DNA of 64,000 nucleotides from Phycisphaeraceae bacterium (GTDB lineage Bacteria > Planctomycetota > Phycisphaerae > Phycisphaerales > UBA1924): assembly GCA_019454185.1 (NCBI GenBank), contig CP075368.1, forward strand, positions 2,707,649 to 2,771,648. The letters run 5' to 3'. The notes beneath the pieces are model-generated. The model had not been told where the DNA came from and did no database searches. It was given only the letters and a program-made list of their open reading frames with translations. Shown piece by piece: positions 8,712 to 17,671 of this stretch (the first letter of the stretch is position 1; every line of letters starts with the position of its first letter). The position numbers and the translations under genes are program-made.

Positions 8712-10961
8712 ATGACCCTGCCCGCCCGATCCGCCTCGATGCTCGCCGCCGCACTTCTCGCGGGAGCAGCCATGGCTTCCACTGGCCCGAACGGGCAGAT
8801 TGGTCTCATCGATGCGGTCATCGAGTTCTCGGACCTCCGAGGTGTCGCGCTCGACGACCTCCCCCTCGGGGCCCAGGTGCGGATCACCGGTGTCCCGCTC
8901 GCGCCGTTCGCCGAGGGACGCATGGTCGCGCAGAGAGAGGCCACGCTGGCTCTCGAACGTTTCACGGTGCTTCGCCCCGGCGCGATGGTCTTTGTCGAGG
9001 GGCCGGAGGGGCGCACCCCTGTGGACACATCCTCACTAATGCTGCTCGGTGGCGAGATCGAGGGTGAGCCGGGCTCGGTCGCGTATGTCGGGCTGAGCGA
9101 TGCCGGCGTCTACGGCTTCCTTCACACCGCAGAAGGCACGTACTCCATCTCGACCGGTCCTGCCGTCGGCGCGATCGACTCGCTCCCCGCCGATGCTCCC
9201 GTCATGGTCACGCACGCAGGCGCGTTCCCAGAGGCCGACAACGCCGGGCCGTTCTGCGGCTATCACCCCTCCATCGCGAAACTCAATCCTCGTCCGCAGG
9301 CGCTCGACGCCGTCGAGGAGCCGCGCTTCGGAAGCCGCTCTGTTCCCTGCCGCGTCGTTGAGATCGCGATCGACACCGACTGGGAGTACACCCAGCGGTT
9401 CTTCGGAGGGAATCCCAACAACTCAGCCCTTTACGCCGTATCGCTTCTCGGCGGCGTCAGCCAGATCTTCAAGAGCGAGCTGAATGTCCGTCTCGCTACC
9501 AACTTCGTCCGCACCTGGTCGTCCAACAGCGATCCCTATCACATGGGTGGCAATCTCCTCGACGAGTTCACGGCACACTGGGGCGCAAACATGGGCTCCG
9601 TGCCGCGGGATCTGGCCCACATCTTCTCCGGCAACTACGGCGGCGGCGTCGCCTACCTGAACGCCATCTGCGAGGGCTGGGGCTACGGACTCTCAGGGCT
9701 CAACGGCTCGTTCCCCTCGCCCATCGTCAACCGACACAGCGGCAACTGGGACCTCTTCGTCACCGCGCACGAACTCGGACACAACTTCGGTACCGGACAC
9801 ACCCACGACTCATACACACCCGTGATCGACGGCTGCGGGAACGGCGATTGCTCGCAGGCCCTCGGCGGCACCATCATGTCGTACTGCCACGGATGCCCGG
9901 GCGGGATGAACAACATCGACCTCCTCTTCGGACCGCGCGTCCAAGAGCGCATCTGGCAGTATCTCGACACACGCTCGTGCCTCGTGCCGACGCTCGGCGA
10001 TCGCGTCGCCGTCAACGACACCGCCACCGTGATCCAGGGCGGCACCGTCGACATCCACGTCCTCGACAACGACTCGGACGCCAGCTGCCAGACCTTCCAA
10101 CTCGTCTCGTATAGTCTCACAAGCACCGCGGGTGGCACGATCACGCTCATCTCACCCACGCCCGGGCCGACGCAGCACCTCACACGCCGCTATCTCCGCT
10201 ACACCGCGCCCGCGGACTTCTCAGGAACCGACACGTTCTCATACTCCATCACCGGCGGCTCCACCGCACAGGTCTCCGTCACGGTTGTCGCGACTCGTCC
10301 CGGCGAGAATCCCGCGACGACCACTCCCGGCGTCGATGTGCGTTATTTCGTCATCCCGACTCTCTCCGTCCTTCCCAACTTTGCTCTCGTCCCCTCGTAC
10401 ATTCGCGACAACGTCTCCGCGATCAACTTCAGCTCGACGACCGGCCCCTTCGCCACAAGCGGGCGCACCGACAACGTCGGCGCAGTCTTCAACGGCCTCG
10501 TCAACATCCCTTCCAACGGCCTCTACACGCTCTCGCTCACTTCCGATGACGGCTCGAAGCTTTTCCTCGGCAACACTCTGCTCATCGATAACGACGGCCT
10601 CCACGGCATGACGACAAAGACCGCCTCGGTCGGCCTCGCCGCCGGAGCCCATGCCATCCGCATCGAGTACTTCGAGCGGACCGGCGGCGCGGGCCTCATC
10701 CTCGCGATCAACGGCTCGGGGCTTCCCCTCCAGCCCGTCCCGCAGAACATGTGGACGTCGTACTGCCCGTCCGATGTCAACGCCAGCGGCGACATCGATG
10801 TCATGGACTTCCTCGACTACATCGACGCCTTCGGCACCTGCTCCGGCTCGCCGAACGGCGCGTGCGCCGTCAACGGCATCCGTGGCGATTTCAACGGCGA
10901 CGGCATCACCGACATCCTCGATATCCTCGACTTCCTCGACGCCTTCGGCAGCGGATGCTGA
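8712..10961 (+). CDS. Secreted zinc metalloprotease (M12-like) with PA14 and GC-type dockerin
   Basis: This encodes 749 residues. A signal peptide is followed by a prodomain-like region, a metzincin catalytic domain (about 210-425), a cadherin-like linker with DTATVIQGGTVDIHVLDND (430-530), a PA14-like domain (540-675) and two dockerin loops ending FGSGC. The extended zinc motif HELGHNFGTGH has ligands His353, His357 and His363 and catalytic Glu354, followed by IMSYCHGC, a Met-turn of reprolysin type (M12). It presumably degrades extracellular protein. It lies 107 bases after the subtilase gene, and the two share linker, PA14 and dockerin at high similarity, so they look like different catalytic domains mounted on one duplicated cassette. 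Only 12 bases separate its end from the convergent gene. Confidence 0.88.
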   Translation: MTLPARSASMLAAALLAGAAMASTGPNGQIGLIDAVIEFSDLRGVALDDLPLGAQVRITGVPLAPFAEGRMVAQREATLALERFTVLRPGAMVFVEGPEGRTPVDTSSLMLLGGEIEGEPGSVAYVGLSDAGVYGFLHTAEGTYSISTGPAVGAIDSLPADAPVMVTHAGAFPEADNAGPFCGYHPSIAKLNPRPQALDAVEEPRFGSRSVPCRVVEIAIDTDWEYTQRFFGGNPNNSALYAVSLLGGVSQIFKSELNVRLATNFVRTWSSNSDPYHMGGNLLDEFTAHWGANMGSVPRDLAHIFSGNYGGGVAYLNAICEGWGYGLSGLNGSFPSPIVNRHSGNWDLFVTAHELGHNFGTGHTHDSYTPVIDGCGNGDCSQALGGTIMSYCHGCPGGMNNIDLLFGPRVQERIWQYLDTRSCLVPTLGDRVAVNDTATVIQGGTVDIHVLDNDSDASCQTFQLVSYSLTSTAGGTITLISPTPGPTQHLTRRYLRYTAPADFSGTDTFSYSITGGSTAQVSVTVVATRPGENPATTTPGVDVRYFVIPTLSVLPNFALVPSYIRDNVSAINFSSTTGPFATSGRTDNVGAVFNGLVNIPSNGLYTLSLTSDDGSKLFLGNTLLIDNDGLHGMTTKTASVGLAAGAHAIRIEYFERTGGAGLILAINGSGLPLQPVPQNMWTSYCPSDVNASGDIDVMDFLDYIDAFGTCSGSPNGACAVNGIRGDFNGDGITDILDILDFLDAFGSGC

Positions 10962-10973
10962 TACCCGAACCCC

Positions 10974-11783
10974 TCACGCTTTCACCATCAGTGTCTCGTT
11001 GACAGACTCGGACCGCTCGATCCTCTCCGCGACACAATCCGGCAGCATCATCGACAGCGAGGCAGGGTTCTTCAGCTCGATCTCACCCGAGAGCTCGTGC
11101 TTGCTCTGCCGGTACGCCAGTGCCCAGTCCACCTGGAACGTACCGACAGGGAGCCCGCGCTTCGAACGCAGCTGATCGCCACGGTGGCGCACCCAACGGA
11201 CCATCGACGCGATCTCCACGCGCACTGGCGTGCCCTGCGCCTCGTGCGTCACGGCGACAGGCTGGTGGATCACGCCGAACGCGCCCGGCTGGCACCGGAA
11301 CGCAAAGTGAACATCTCGCGCGCCCTTGTGACTGAAAAAGACCCCCGCGGGCGGCCGGATGTGGATCACCGCCTCGCACTCTCCCTCGTACCGATTCTGG
11401 TAGTAGAGCGACAGCTCCGCCTGCTGGCCCGTGTCAACGCACCCGCCCACGCGGCTCCCGCCCGAGAGCGAACTCGACGATGACATCGGGCGTGTGCTCG
11501 TCACGCGGAAGACCGGCATGAAGCACAGCCCGTCCTGCTCGTAGTACCGACCGCTCCCGATATGCGCCAGGCGATCGGGCATCTTGTCCTCAAGCAGATG
11601 CACATACGCCAGACTCGCCGCAAGGAGAAAGACCGCCGACAGCGACGCGTAGCGATGGAAGTCCGTCGAGGGCGGCAGATGCTCCAGCGACGCGAACGCC
11701 GCCACACACACCCATGAGAACACCCCCCACACGAGCGCAAAGGCGAACAGAACAGTCAGGATCGTGTTGCGACGCTCGTGCAT
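10974..11783 (-). CDS. Two-TM membrane protein of unknown function
   Basis: This encodes 269 residues. ATG at 11783 is favoured because CGGAGGCCGTC precedes it; the frame continues 19 codons upstream without support. Hydrophobic segments at about 8-30 and 44-62 form a membrane hairpin. The rest is a soluble domain rich in beta strands (VIHIRPPAGVFFSH, VHFAFRCQPGAFG, VGTFQVDWALAY) with a Ser-rich patch (SSSSSLSGGSR). I recognise no family. It converges on the metalloprotease gene with a 12-base gap, and its upstream flank is a 410-base stretch without genes. Confidence 0.6.
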   Translation of the reverse strand: MHERRNTILTVLFAFALVWGVFSWVCVAAFASLEHLPPSTDFHRYASLSAVFLLAASLAYVHLLEDKMPDRLAHIGSGRYYEQDGLCFMPVFRVTSTRPMSSSSSLSGGSRVGGCVDTGQQAELSLYYQNRYEGECEAVIHIRPPAGVFFSHKGARDVHFAFRCQPGAFGVIHQPVAVTHEAQGTPVRVEIASMVRWVRHRGDQLRSKRGLPVGTFQVDWALAYRQSKHELSGEIELKNPASLSMMLPDCVAERIERSESVNETLMVKA

Positions 11784-12193
11784 GACGGCCTCCGGGCTCT
11801 GGCCCCGGCGACGCTCCACGCTCACGCGGCCGACACACACTCACGCGCAACACACGACAACACACAGCCGCGCCAGCGCCGAGACGCTCGCTCGGAGCGT
11901 TCGGGCACAGTCCACGTGCGTCCCGAGATGTCACTTCTGGGAGAGCGGCAGCACGCAACCCCCGGAAACCGACACGTCGGGGCTTCGAATCCGGTCACTG
12001 GGTCGCGGTGGCCCGCGCCGCCGCAACCCAAACCACCTGCAGCGGCAGCATACCAGATCAGGCCCCACGATGGAATGGCCGCCATCTCGGTGGCATTCCC
12101 CACAAACGAGAAACTCCCCGGCGAGGTGCCAGGGCATTGTAGAACATCATCTTGCCGAGGGACCTCGCGGGAAATATGCAACTCTGCCGGTTT
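11784..12193. other. Gene-free stretch, about 410 bases
   Basis: No frame here looks like protein. It contains CA-rich DNA near 11828-11870 and a GTTCGAA-like word near 11980 that is not part of a foldable tRNA. It presumably holds the promoter of the gene starting at 11783 and the 3' region of the gene ending at 12194; I see no clear elements. Confidence 0.4.
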
Positions 12194-13021
12194 TCACGCA
12201 CTAAACGAGACCATCTCCCACCCTCGGCTCCTCAAAACCGGAGACCACTTGTCGAAGTACGCGGCCCACCTTCCATCGTCTTTCGGGAAGCCCAGCGTGG
12301 CATGGCCATCCCCGCTCACTCGACCGAAACGGGAGATGCTCAGACTCAGATCGTAGACCGTTGCACCAACATCCCGACATGCTTGATTGAGAAACGCACG
12401 GATCGCGTCGAAGTTCGCGACCATGCCCTCAATGTAGTAGAAGCCAACGAGCCGGATGTTCGGCGCATGCTTGATAAGCACCTTTGTTCCCGGACAGCTC
12501 GACAAGCCGGACCCCTGCACAACCTCCATCCCGGCCTGTCGGAGCGCGCCGATCAAGTGGTTCGACGCGCCCGCGGGCACGAATCCGCGGCATTCCAAGG
12601 CCAGACTCGAAGAATCGTCCGAGAGCTTTGCGTAACTCTGGATACTTCCATCACCGCGGATGATCGGGGTCACCGAAAGCATGGTTGTATCCACGACAGG
12701 GTGCTCCAACTCGATCCCTGACAGAGGAGCCGACGCGGCGATCTGGAGCGCCTCAGCCTTCTCGTGCGTCTCCTTGATGCTGGGCAGCAACTCTAGTTGC
12801 AACTCGCCTTCCTCGATTTGAGGATTGGGAACAGCCACAATCGGACTCACGGAGCGCGGCTTGTTTCGAAGATACTGAATCGCGAGCGTTGACCACACGC
12901 CGCAGGACAGCGCGGCGGCCCCGATGGTGTATGGATTCGTTTCGACAGCAGCGAGAGCCAGTGCGGCACCTGTCGCAACCGCTGCTCCCGCGCCCCAGAT
13001 CTCAGTGCCATTCGGTTGCAT
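12194..13021 (-). CDS. Membrane-anchored protein of unknown function
   Basis: This encodes 275 residues. ATG at 13021 is chosen because GAGGATACACGC lies just upstream. An ATG or alternative nine codons earlier at 13048 is possible; either start overlaps the 3' end of the preceding gene, so the two are translationally linked. The N-terminus has two hydrophobic stretches (WGAGAAVATGAALALAAV and YTIGAAALSCGVWSTLAIQYL), then an acidic linker (IEEGELQLELLPS), then a soluble domain of about 170 residues with LIKHAPNIRLVGFYYIEGM. I recognise no family. Base composition is less GC-rich than neighbouring housekeeping genes. It is probably the last gene of a unit with the HExxH protein and the alpha-CTD protein. 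Confidence 0.55.
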   Translation of the reverse strand: MQPNGTEIWGAGAAVATGAALALAAVETNPYTIGAAALSCGVWSTLAIQYLRNKPRSVSPIVAVPNPQIEEGELQLELLPSIKETHEKAEALQIAASAPLSGIELEHPVVDTTMLSVTPIIRGDGSIQSYAKLSDDSSSLALECRGFVPAGASNHLIGALRQAGMEVVQGSGLSSCPGTKVLIKHAPNIRLVGFYYIEGMVANFDAIRAFLNQACRDVGATVYDLSLSISRFGRVSGDGHATLGFPKDDGRWAAYFDKWSPVLRSRGWEMVSFSA

Positions 13022-13754
13022 GCGTGTATCCTCGATTCTTTCGTGCAAAGATGTCTGTTCGTCGCACGAGATAAAGCAAAAGCAACACCACCAACCACGT
13101 CATGACGACGCAATACCCCCAATAGTGTGCATCGTCAACTCTCGGATGGCGTGAAAATGGCACCGCAAGCATATAAATCGTCGGAATCGTAGCCAGACAA
13201 AGAGCGATCTGCGTCCAGATGGCACCAAGAACGCAGCCCATTATACAAACAAATGACGTACATGCGGACTCTATCGGACTTAGTATACCCACGGGTCGAA
13301 TCCACCACTGAAGCATCGGGAGGATCTCACACCACCCAGCAGAATTCGCTCTGTACTCGTACGCAAGCATCCGCAAAGCACCCGCGCTTGCGAAGCCCGC
13401 CGAGCAGCATCGCTGCATCTCGTGCTCGAGTTCGTGTCGAAGCACAAACAACTTGCGGATGCGCGATCGATCGTTCCACACATCATCGCGGCACCCGATG
13501 AAGTCAAAGAAGCCCGCTCCAGAGATCTCAACAGGGTCGTTCGGCGCATGTGACCACCCCACCGGACCCTTTGCATATGTCATGAAAATGCGCCCCTTTG
13601 GCAGGGCGGCGCAGTGCGTGGGGGCCTTGCAACTCCGAGGGCGCTTCCTCGCTCGCGTCAGGAGGGTCTCAAGCTCCCACTCCAGAACCAACGACCGGTT
13701 CTTCGGGTCTTGTGGGGCCGATGCAGCGGCCAACCGCAGCTTCCTCTTGCGCAT
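13002..13754 (-). CDS. Putative HExxH membrane metallopeptidase-like protein
   Basis: This encodes about 250 residues from ATG 13754; a TTG at 13790 would add 12 and neither has a good ribosome site. A zincin-type motif is visible: His107-Glu108-Leu-Glu-His111 in FVLRHELEHEMQ, followed by FASAGALRMLAYEYRANSAG, where the YEYRA Glu could supply a third ligand. Two or three hydrophobic segments follow (about 157-195 and 213-231), so it is probably an integral membrane protein with the catalytic loop before the membrane region, as in M56-like or small HExxH families. The composition is less GC-rich than its neighbours. It lies 51 bases after the alpha-CTD gene and overlaps the next gene by 20 bases. 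The substrate is unknown and the peptidase call rests on the motif. Confidence 0.5.
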   Translation of the reverse strand: MRKRKLRLAAASAPQDPKNRSLVLEWELETLLTRARKRPRSCKAPTHCAALPKGRIFMTYAKGPVGWSHAPNDPVEISGAGFFDFIGCRDDVWNDRSRIRKLFVLRHELEHEMQRCCSAGFASAGALRMLAYEYRANSAGWCEILPMLQWWIRPVGILSPIESACTSFVCIMGCVLGAIWTQIALCLATIPTIYMLAVPFSRHPRVDDAHYWGYCVVMTWLVVLLLLYLVRRTDIFARKNRGYTHATEWH

Positions 13755-13805
13755 GAGAGAGAAAGTAAACGCTGGATCCGAGAACGTCAAATCTTGCGAT
13801 CTGCC

Positions 13806-14738
13806 TCAGGCGTCCAATGCCCTCAGCGACATGCCGTGCTCGGCCAGACGCTCCTTCACCTCGACGAGCGATGTTGCGCCGAAGTTCTTGACGCCCATCA
13901 GTTCCGCTTCGGTGTGGCTGGCGAGGTCGCCGAGCGTCTGGATGTTCAGCAGCTGCAATGCCTTACGGGCACGGACCGAGAGCTGGAGATCGGAGACCGA
14001 CTTGGCCATGACCGCCTCGCGCCCGGAGCCCTTGAGCTGCTCCATGATCTGGCGGCGTGCCGCACGGTGGGCATCCTCAAGCCCCTGGCCGAGCCGCAGC
14101 CCCTTGGCCTGGAGCATCTTGCGGATCTCAACGAGCGAAGACTCGCCGAAGTTCTTGTACGCCAGCAACTCCGCCTCGGTGATCCGGAGCAGATCGCCGA
14201 GCGTGCGGATGTTCATCTTCTTGAGGCAGGTTCGCGCCCTGACCGAGAGCTCGAAGTCCGTCACGGGTGTGTCGTAGAGTGCGCGACGCTTCATCACGTC
14301 GCGGGTGTCCTCTTCCTCGATCACCATCTCACGAGCCGCCTGGACATCCTTCATGTAGAGCCGCGCCCGGGGGTGGTTCGGGTTCGTCTCGAGCACCTGA
14401 CGCAGGCACCGCTCGGCCCGCACGTAGTCGCCCATATCCTCGTACATCACGGCGAGATTGATGAGCGCGTTGATCGCGGCCGGCGGCCTGTCGCACACCG
14501 TCTCGTACAGAGACATCGCCTCGTCTTCCTCGCCCATCTGATCGAGCAGATACGCGAGCTGGAACATCGCATCCACGTTCGTCGCGTCCGAAGCAAGGGC
14601 CCGGCGATACTCCGCCACCGCACCGACCTTGTCGCCCGCAAGCGCGAGCTGCTCCGCAGCTCTGATGTGCTTGACCGCCTGCTCGGCGTTCTTCGCACTG
14701 CCCGCACCGATGACCATGTCCATCGCGCTGTTGCTCAT
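13806..14738 (-). CDS. TPR protein with two RNA polymerase alpha-CTD-like domains
   Basis: This encodes 310 residues from ATG 14738, behind TTGGAGCCAG. Residues about 15-135 are TPR-like helices (AEYRRALASDATNVDAMFQLAYLL; LINLAVMYEDMGDYVRAERCL). Two copies of the alpha-subunit C-terminal fold follow: residues 158-216 (DFELSVRARTCLKKMNIRTL, TEAELLAYKNFGESSLVEI) and 247-306 (LQLSVRARKALQLLNIQTL, TEAELMGVKNFGATSLVEV). No alpha N-terminal domain is present, so it is not RpoA itself. Compared with E. coli alpha-CTD, the Arg265 equivalent is kept in both copies, Asn268 becomes Thr or Lys and Lys298 becomes Ser or Thr. Minor-groove binding may therefore be altered. It could dock on promoters or on transcription factors; similar proteins are, to my knowledge, annotated but uncharacterised in planctomycetes. 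Confidence 0.85.
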   Translation of the reverse strand: MSNSAMDMVIGAGSAKNAEQAVKHIRAAEQLALAGDKVGAVAEYRRALASDATNVDAMFQLAYLLDQMGEEDEAMSLYETVCDRPPAAINALINLAVMYEDMGDYVRAERCLRQVLETNPNHPRARLYMKDVQAAREMVIEEEDTRDVMKRRALYDTPVTDFELSVRARTCLKKMNIRTLGDLLRITEAELLAYKNFGESSLVEIRKMLQAKGLRLGQGLEDAHRAARRQIMEQLKGSGREAVMAKSVSDLQLSVRARKALQLLNIQTLGDLASHTEAELMGVKNFGATSLVEVKERLAEHGMSLRALDA

Positions 14739-14891
14739 ATCGACACTGGCTCCAAACCGCAACCCGACTCGGTCGTCGCCGATCCGCCAGCATTGGCAAG
14801 ATGACCCGACCCCACGGGCGCGAACAGGACTATAGGTGCCGCCTCGACCCGCACGCCACACCAAACAACAGACATATCCAAACAAAGACCG

Positions 14892-16433
14892 TTATTGGTC
14901 GACCGGGACCGACGCCTTCTCAGTTTTTGCCGGATCAACCGGGGTCTCCGGGCCGTTCGCACGGCGGAGGAGATCGATCCGCTTCCACTTTCCCTGCACG
15001 AATCTGAAGCAGACCGCCACGCCCAGCAGGATGATGTACGACGAAGCTCCGATCCAGGGTCCGAGCGAGCCGAGAGACGGGAAAGCTTCGATTGCCAGAT
15101 GCCCGCCCCCGACGATGCACACCCAGGCGAGGATGATGGTCGCCACCCCGGGCCAGATGGTGTCTCCGGCTCCACGCAGCGCGCCGATCATCGTGATGCC
15201 GAGCGCATCGAACAACTGGAAGATTGCCGCCGCGATCATCACGCGTGAGCCGATGGCAATGAGTTCCTCGCGTTGTGAGGCGTCCATGGTCGGCTCGACA
15301 AAGAGCTCGATCGCCTGATACCGGAACAACACGAACCCCAGCGCGCACACCCCCATGTAACCCAGCGTCATCCCGAGCCCGAGCATCGTCCGTTTCACGG
15401 CAAGGTCCGGGCGCTTCATCCCCATGCACTTCCCGACCTGGGCGGTCACGGCGATCGAGATCCCGATCGCCGGCATGAACGCCAGGTGCATGTACCGCAG
15501 CGCGATCCACCCCGCGGTGTTGTGCACCTCTCCGAAGTGGCCGATCAGCACCGCCATCAGGTACGACCAGCAGATCATCTCATTCCCGAACATCAGCGCG
15601 CCGGGCCAGCCGATGCGAGCGATGTCGCGCACGTGGGCGATCGAGAGACGGCACGCCCGCCTCGTGCCGTATAGCGCGTTCATCCGTCTCCCGAGGAAGA
15701 TCGCCATCGGGATCGCCAGTTCAACGATCGTGCCCAGCACCGTCGAGATCGCCGCGCCGTTCACGCCCAGCCGCGGGATTCCCATCGCGTCGGCGAAATC
15801 GGCCGTCATGCCGAACCACGCGCCCAGCACGCCCCCGGTGATCGACTGCTCGGGTCCGAAGATCAGCACGCTGTTCGCAACCAGATTGACCGCGTTCCCC
15901 GCCAGCACCGCCACAAGCACGATCATCGGCTTGTGCATTCCATAGAAGTATTGCGCCACGCACCGCGCGCTGATCGTGAAGATCGCGCCGGTAAGCAGGA
16001 TCCGTGCGTACGCCGACTCCATTCGCAGCAACTCATCGGAGTGGTTCGACAGCCGCTCGAGCGCGAACGGGATCACCGCCGCGAACGGCAGCATCAGCGC
16101 GACCCAAGCCAGCAGGCACATCCAGAGCCCCGCCCACGCGTACGCCGCGCCGCGCTCGGGTCGCCCCGCCCCGAGGTTCTGCGACACGTATGTGTTCACG
16201 ACCGTGATCAGGCCCATGACGAGCGAGATCGGAACGAACGCCGCGACGCCCCCGTTCCCCTGGGCCGCCACGTAGATCGGGTCCGGCCCGATCCGCGAGA
16301 CCATTAGCCCATCCACAAACTGCATCAGCGTGTACGAGGTCATCGTCGCCACCACGGGCGCGGCGATCGCCAGCATCTCCATCAAGGGCGAACGCTCACG
16401 CCCGCCGCCCAGACTCGTCGGCACACCTTCCAT
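14892..16433 (-). CDS. MATE family efflux transporter
   Basis: This encodes 513 residues starting at ATG 16433, which follows AAGAGGTCGTG; a GTG nine codons upstream is less likely. There are about twelve membrane segments in two homologous halves, as expected for MATE antiporters (usually 440-520 residues). Family-typical stretches include LAIAAPVVATMTSYTLMQFVDGLMVSRIGP at the N-terminus, VNTYVSQNLGAGRPERGAAYAW, and in the second half QVGKCMGMKRPDLAVKRTM and ITMIGALRGAGDT. MATE proteins export drugs, metabolites or polyketides using Na+ or H+. It lies 51 bases downstream of pdxA and may be co-transcribed. Substrate cannot be inferred. Confidence 0.88.
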   Translation of the reverse strand: MEGVPTSLGGGRERSPLMEMLAIAAPVVATMTSYTLMQFVDGLMVSRIGPDPIYVAAQGNGGVAAFVPISLVMGLITVVNTYVSQNLGAGRPERGAAYAWAGLWMCLLAWVALMLPFAAVIPFALERLSNHSDELLRMESAYARILLTGAIFTISARCVAQYFYGMHKPMIVLVAVLAGNAVNLVANSVLIFGPEQSITGGVLGAWFGMTADFADAMGIPRLGVNGAAISTVLGTIVELAIPMAIFLGRRMNALYGTRRACRLSIAHVRDIARIGWPGALMFGNEMICWSYLMAVLIGHFGEVHNTAGWIALRYMHLAFMPAIGISIAVTAQVGKCMGMKRPDLAVKRTMLGLGMTLGYMGVCALGFVLFRYQAIELFVEPTMDASQREELIAIGSRVMIAAAIFQLFDALGITMIGALRGAGDTIWPGVATIILAWVCIVGGGHLAIEAFPSLGSLGPWIGASSYIILLGVAVCFRFVQGKWKRIDLLRRANGPETPVDPAKTEKASVPVDQ

Positions 16434-16484
16434 CACGACCTCTTGATCCGCGTTCCCCACCCTCGCCCCGGTGCCTCTTCCCGC

Positions 16485-17579
16485 TCACTCTGAGCCCGAC
16501 ATCCGACCAGCCATCCGAACCGCCTGATCGATCGCCGCGCCCATGCTCCCGGGATCCGCGAGATTCCGCCCCGCAATATCGAACGCCGTCCCATGATCCG
16601 GACTGGTTCGGACCGTAGGCAGCCCCAGCGTCACGTTCACCGCGCGATCAAACGCGAGCAACTTCACCGGAATCAACCCCTGGTCGTGGTACATCGCCAC
16701 CACCATGTCGTACCGCGGGGGCCTCTTGACCGCCGCGTTGAAGACCGTGTCCCCCGGAAACGGCCCAAGAACATCAATCCCCTTCGCCCGCGCTCGCTCC
16801 ATCGCCGGCACGATCACCCGTTGCTCATCATCCCCGAGCAGCCCGTGCTCTCCCGCGTGTGGGTTCAACCCGCACACGGCCAGCCGGGGCTTCGCGATCC
16901 CGAGCCGCACGCACGCCTCGTGCCCCATCTCGATCACATCCAGAACCCGCTCTGCCGTCACCGCCCGCGCCACCTCCGACAGCGGAATGTGCGTCGTCAC
17001 CAGCACCACCCGCAGCGGCTCCGCCTCGAACATCATCGCCGCACGCTCCGCCCCAAGCCGCGCCGCCAAGAGCTCTGTGTGCCCCGGGAACTCACCATGT
17101 CCCGCCAAGGCCCACGCCTCCTTGCTGATCGGCGTGGTCACGATGGCGTCTGCCCGCAACGGATCGCCCGGCACCCGCTTCGCATCCGCGATCGCATCCT
17201 CCACATACTGGAACGACAGCGCACCGCCCGCCGCCGTCGACCGCCGCTCATGCACGGTGAGGGGGGGCGGCTTGGCCTCCAGACCCGCATCATCCAACCC
17301 ATCCGAATCCACAAGCACCACGTCCGGCCCGCCGGTTCCCAACACATGCGGCAAAGCGTGAGCCCTCGCACGCGGCACACGCACCCAGTACGGCTCGATC
17401 CCCGCGCCCCGCGCCGCCTCCAGCATCGCGGCCGACGACCCATACACCCGATGCCGCGCTCTCCCGCGCCGCGTCGGATCCGCCAGCGCCTTCACCACCA
17501 CCTCCGCGCCGATGCCGCCCGGATCTCCCATGGAGATCGCAAGAACAGGCCGCTGAGTTTGGGCGGATGGAGAGGGCAT
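16485..17579 (-). CDS. pdxA: 4-hydroxythreonine-4-phosphate dehydrogenase
   Basis: This encodes 364 residues from ATG 17579. PdxA oxidises 4-phosphohydroxy-L-threonine in DXP-dependent pyridoxal phosphate synthesis, using NAD and a divalent metal. Visible family motifs are ISMGDPGGIGAEVV at the N-terminus, the three metal-binding His contexts (GHTELLAARLG, GLNPHAGEHGLLGDDE and AMYHDQGLIPVK) and the ending TSPDHGTAFDIAGRNLADP. The chain is slightly longer than the 330-residue norm owing to a small insertion near residues 80-110. A PdxA2-type activity on other hydroxy acids is possible, but the motifs fit PdxA. Confidence 0.92.
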   Translation of the reverse strand: MPSPSAQTQRPVLAISMGDPGGIGAEVVVKALADPTRRGRARHRVYGSSAAMLEAARGAGIEPYWVRVPRARAHALPHVLGTGGPDVVLVDSDGLDDAGLEAKPPPLTVHERRSTAAGGALSFQYVEDAIADAKRVPGDPLRADAIVTTPISKEAWALAGHGEFPGHTELLAARLGAERAAMMFEAEPLRVVLVTTHIPLSEVARAVTAERVLDVIEMGHEACVRLGIAKPRLAVCGLNPHAGEHGLLGDDEQRVIVPAMERARAKGIDVLGPFPGDTVFNAAVKRPPRYDMVVAMYHDQGLIPVKLLAFDRAVNVTLGLPTVRTSPDHGTAFDIAGRNLADPGSMGAAIDQAVRMAGRMSGSE

Positions 17580-17671
17580 GTTCGATGGTATGGAGTACGC
17601 CTCCCGTTCTGGTAGACTCACAACGCAGATCGGCAACACAATGTCTTCACGATCGCTGCTGTGAGATCAGG

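Noticed and set aside
11975..12010. cttcgaatccgg, a T-loop-like word suggesting a tRNA
   Set aside because: No acceptor stem, anticodon arm or CCA context folds around it.
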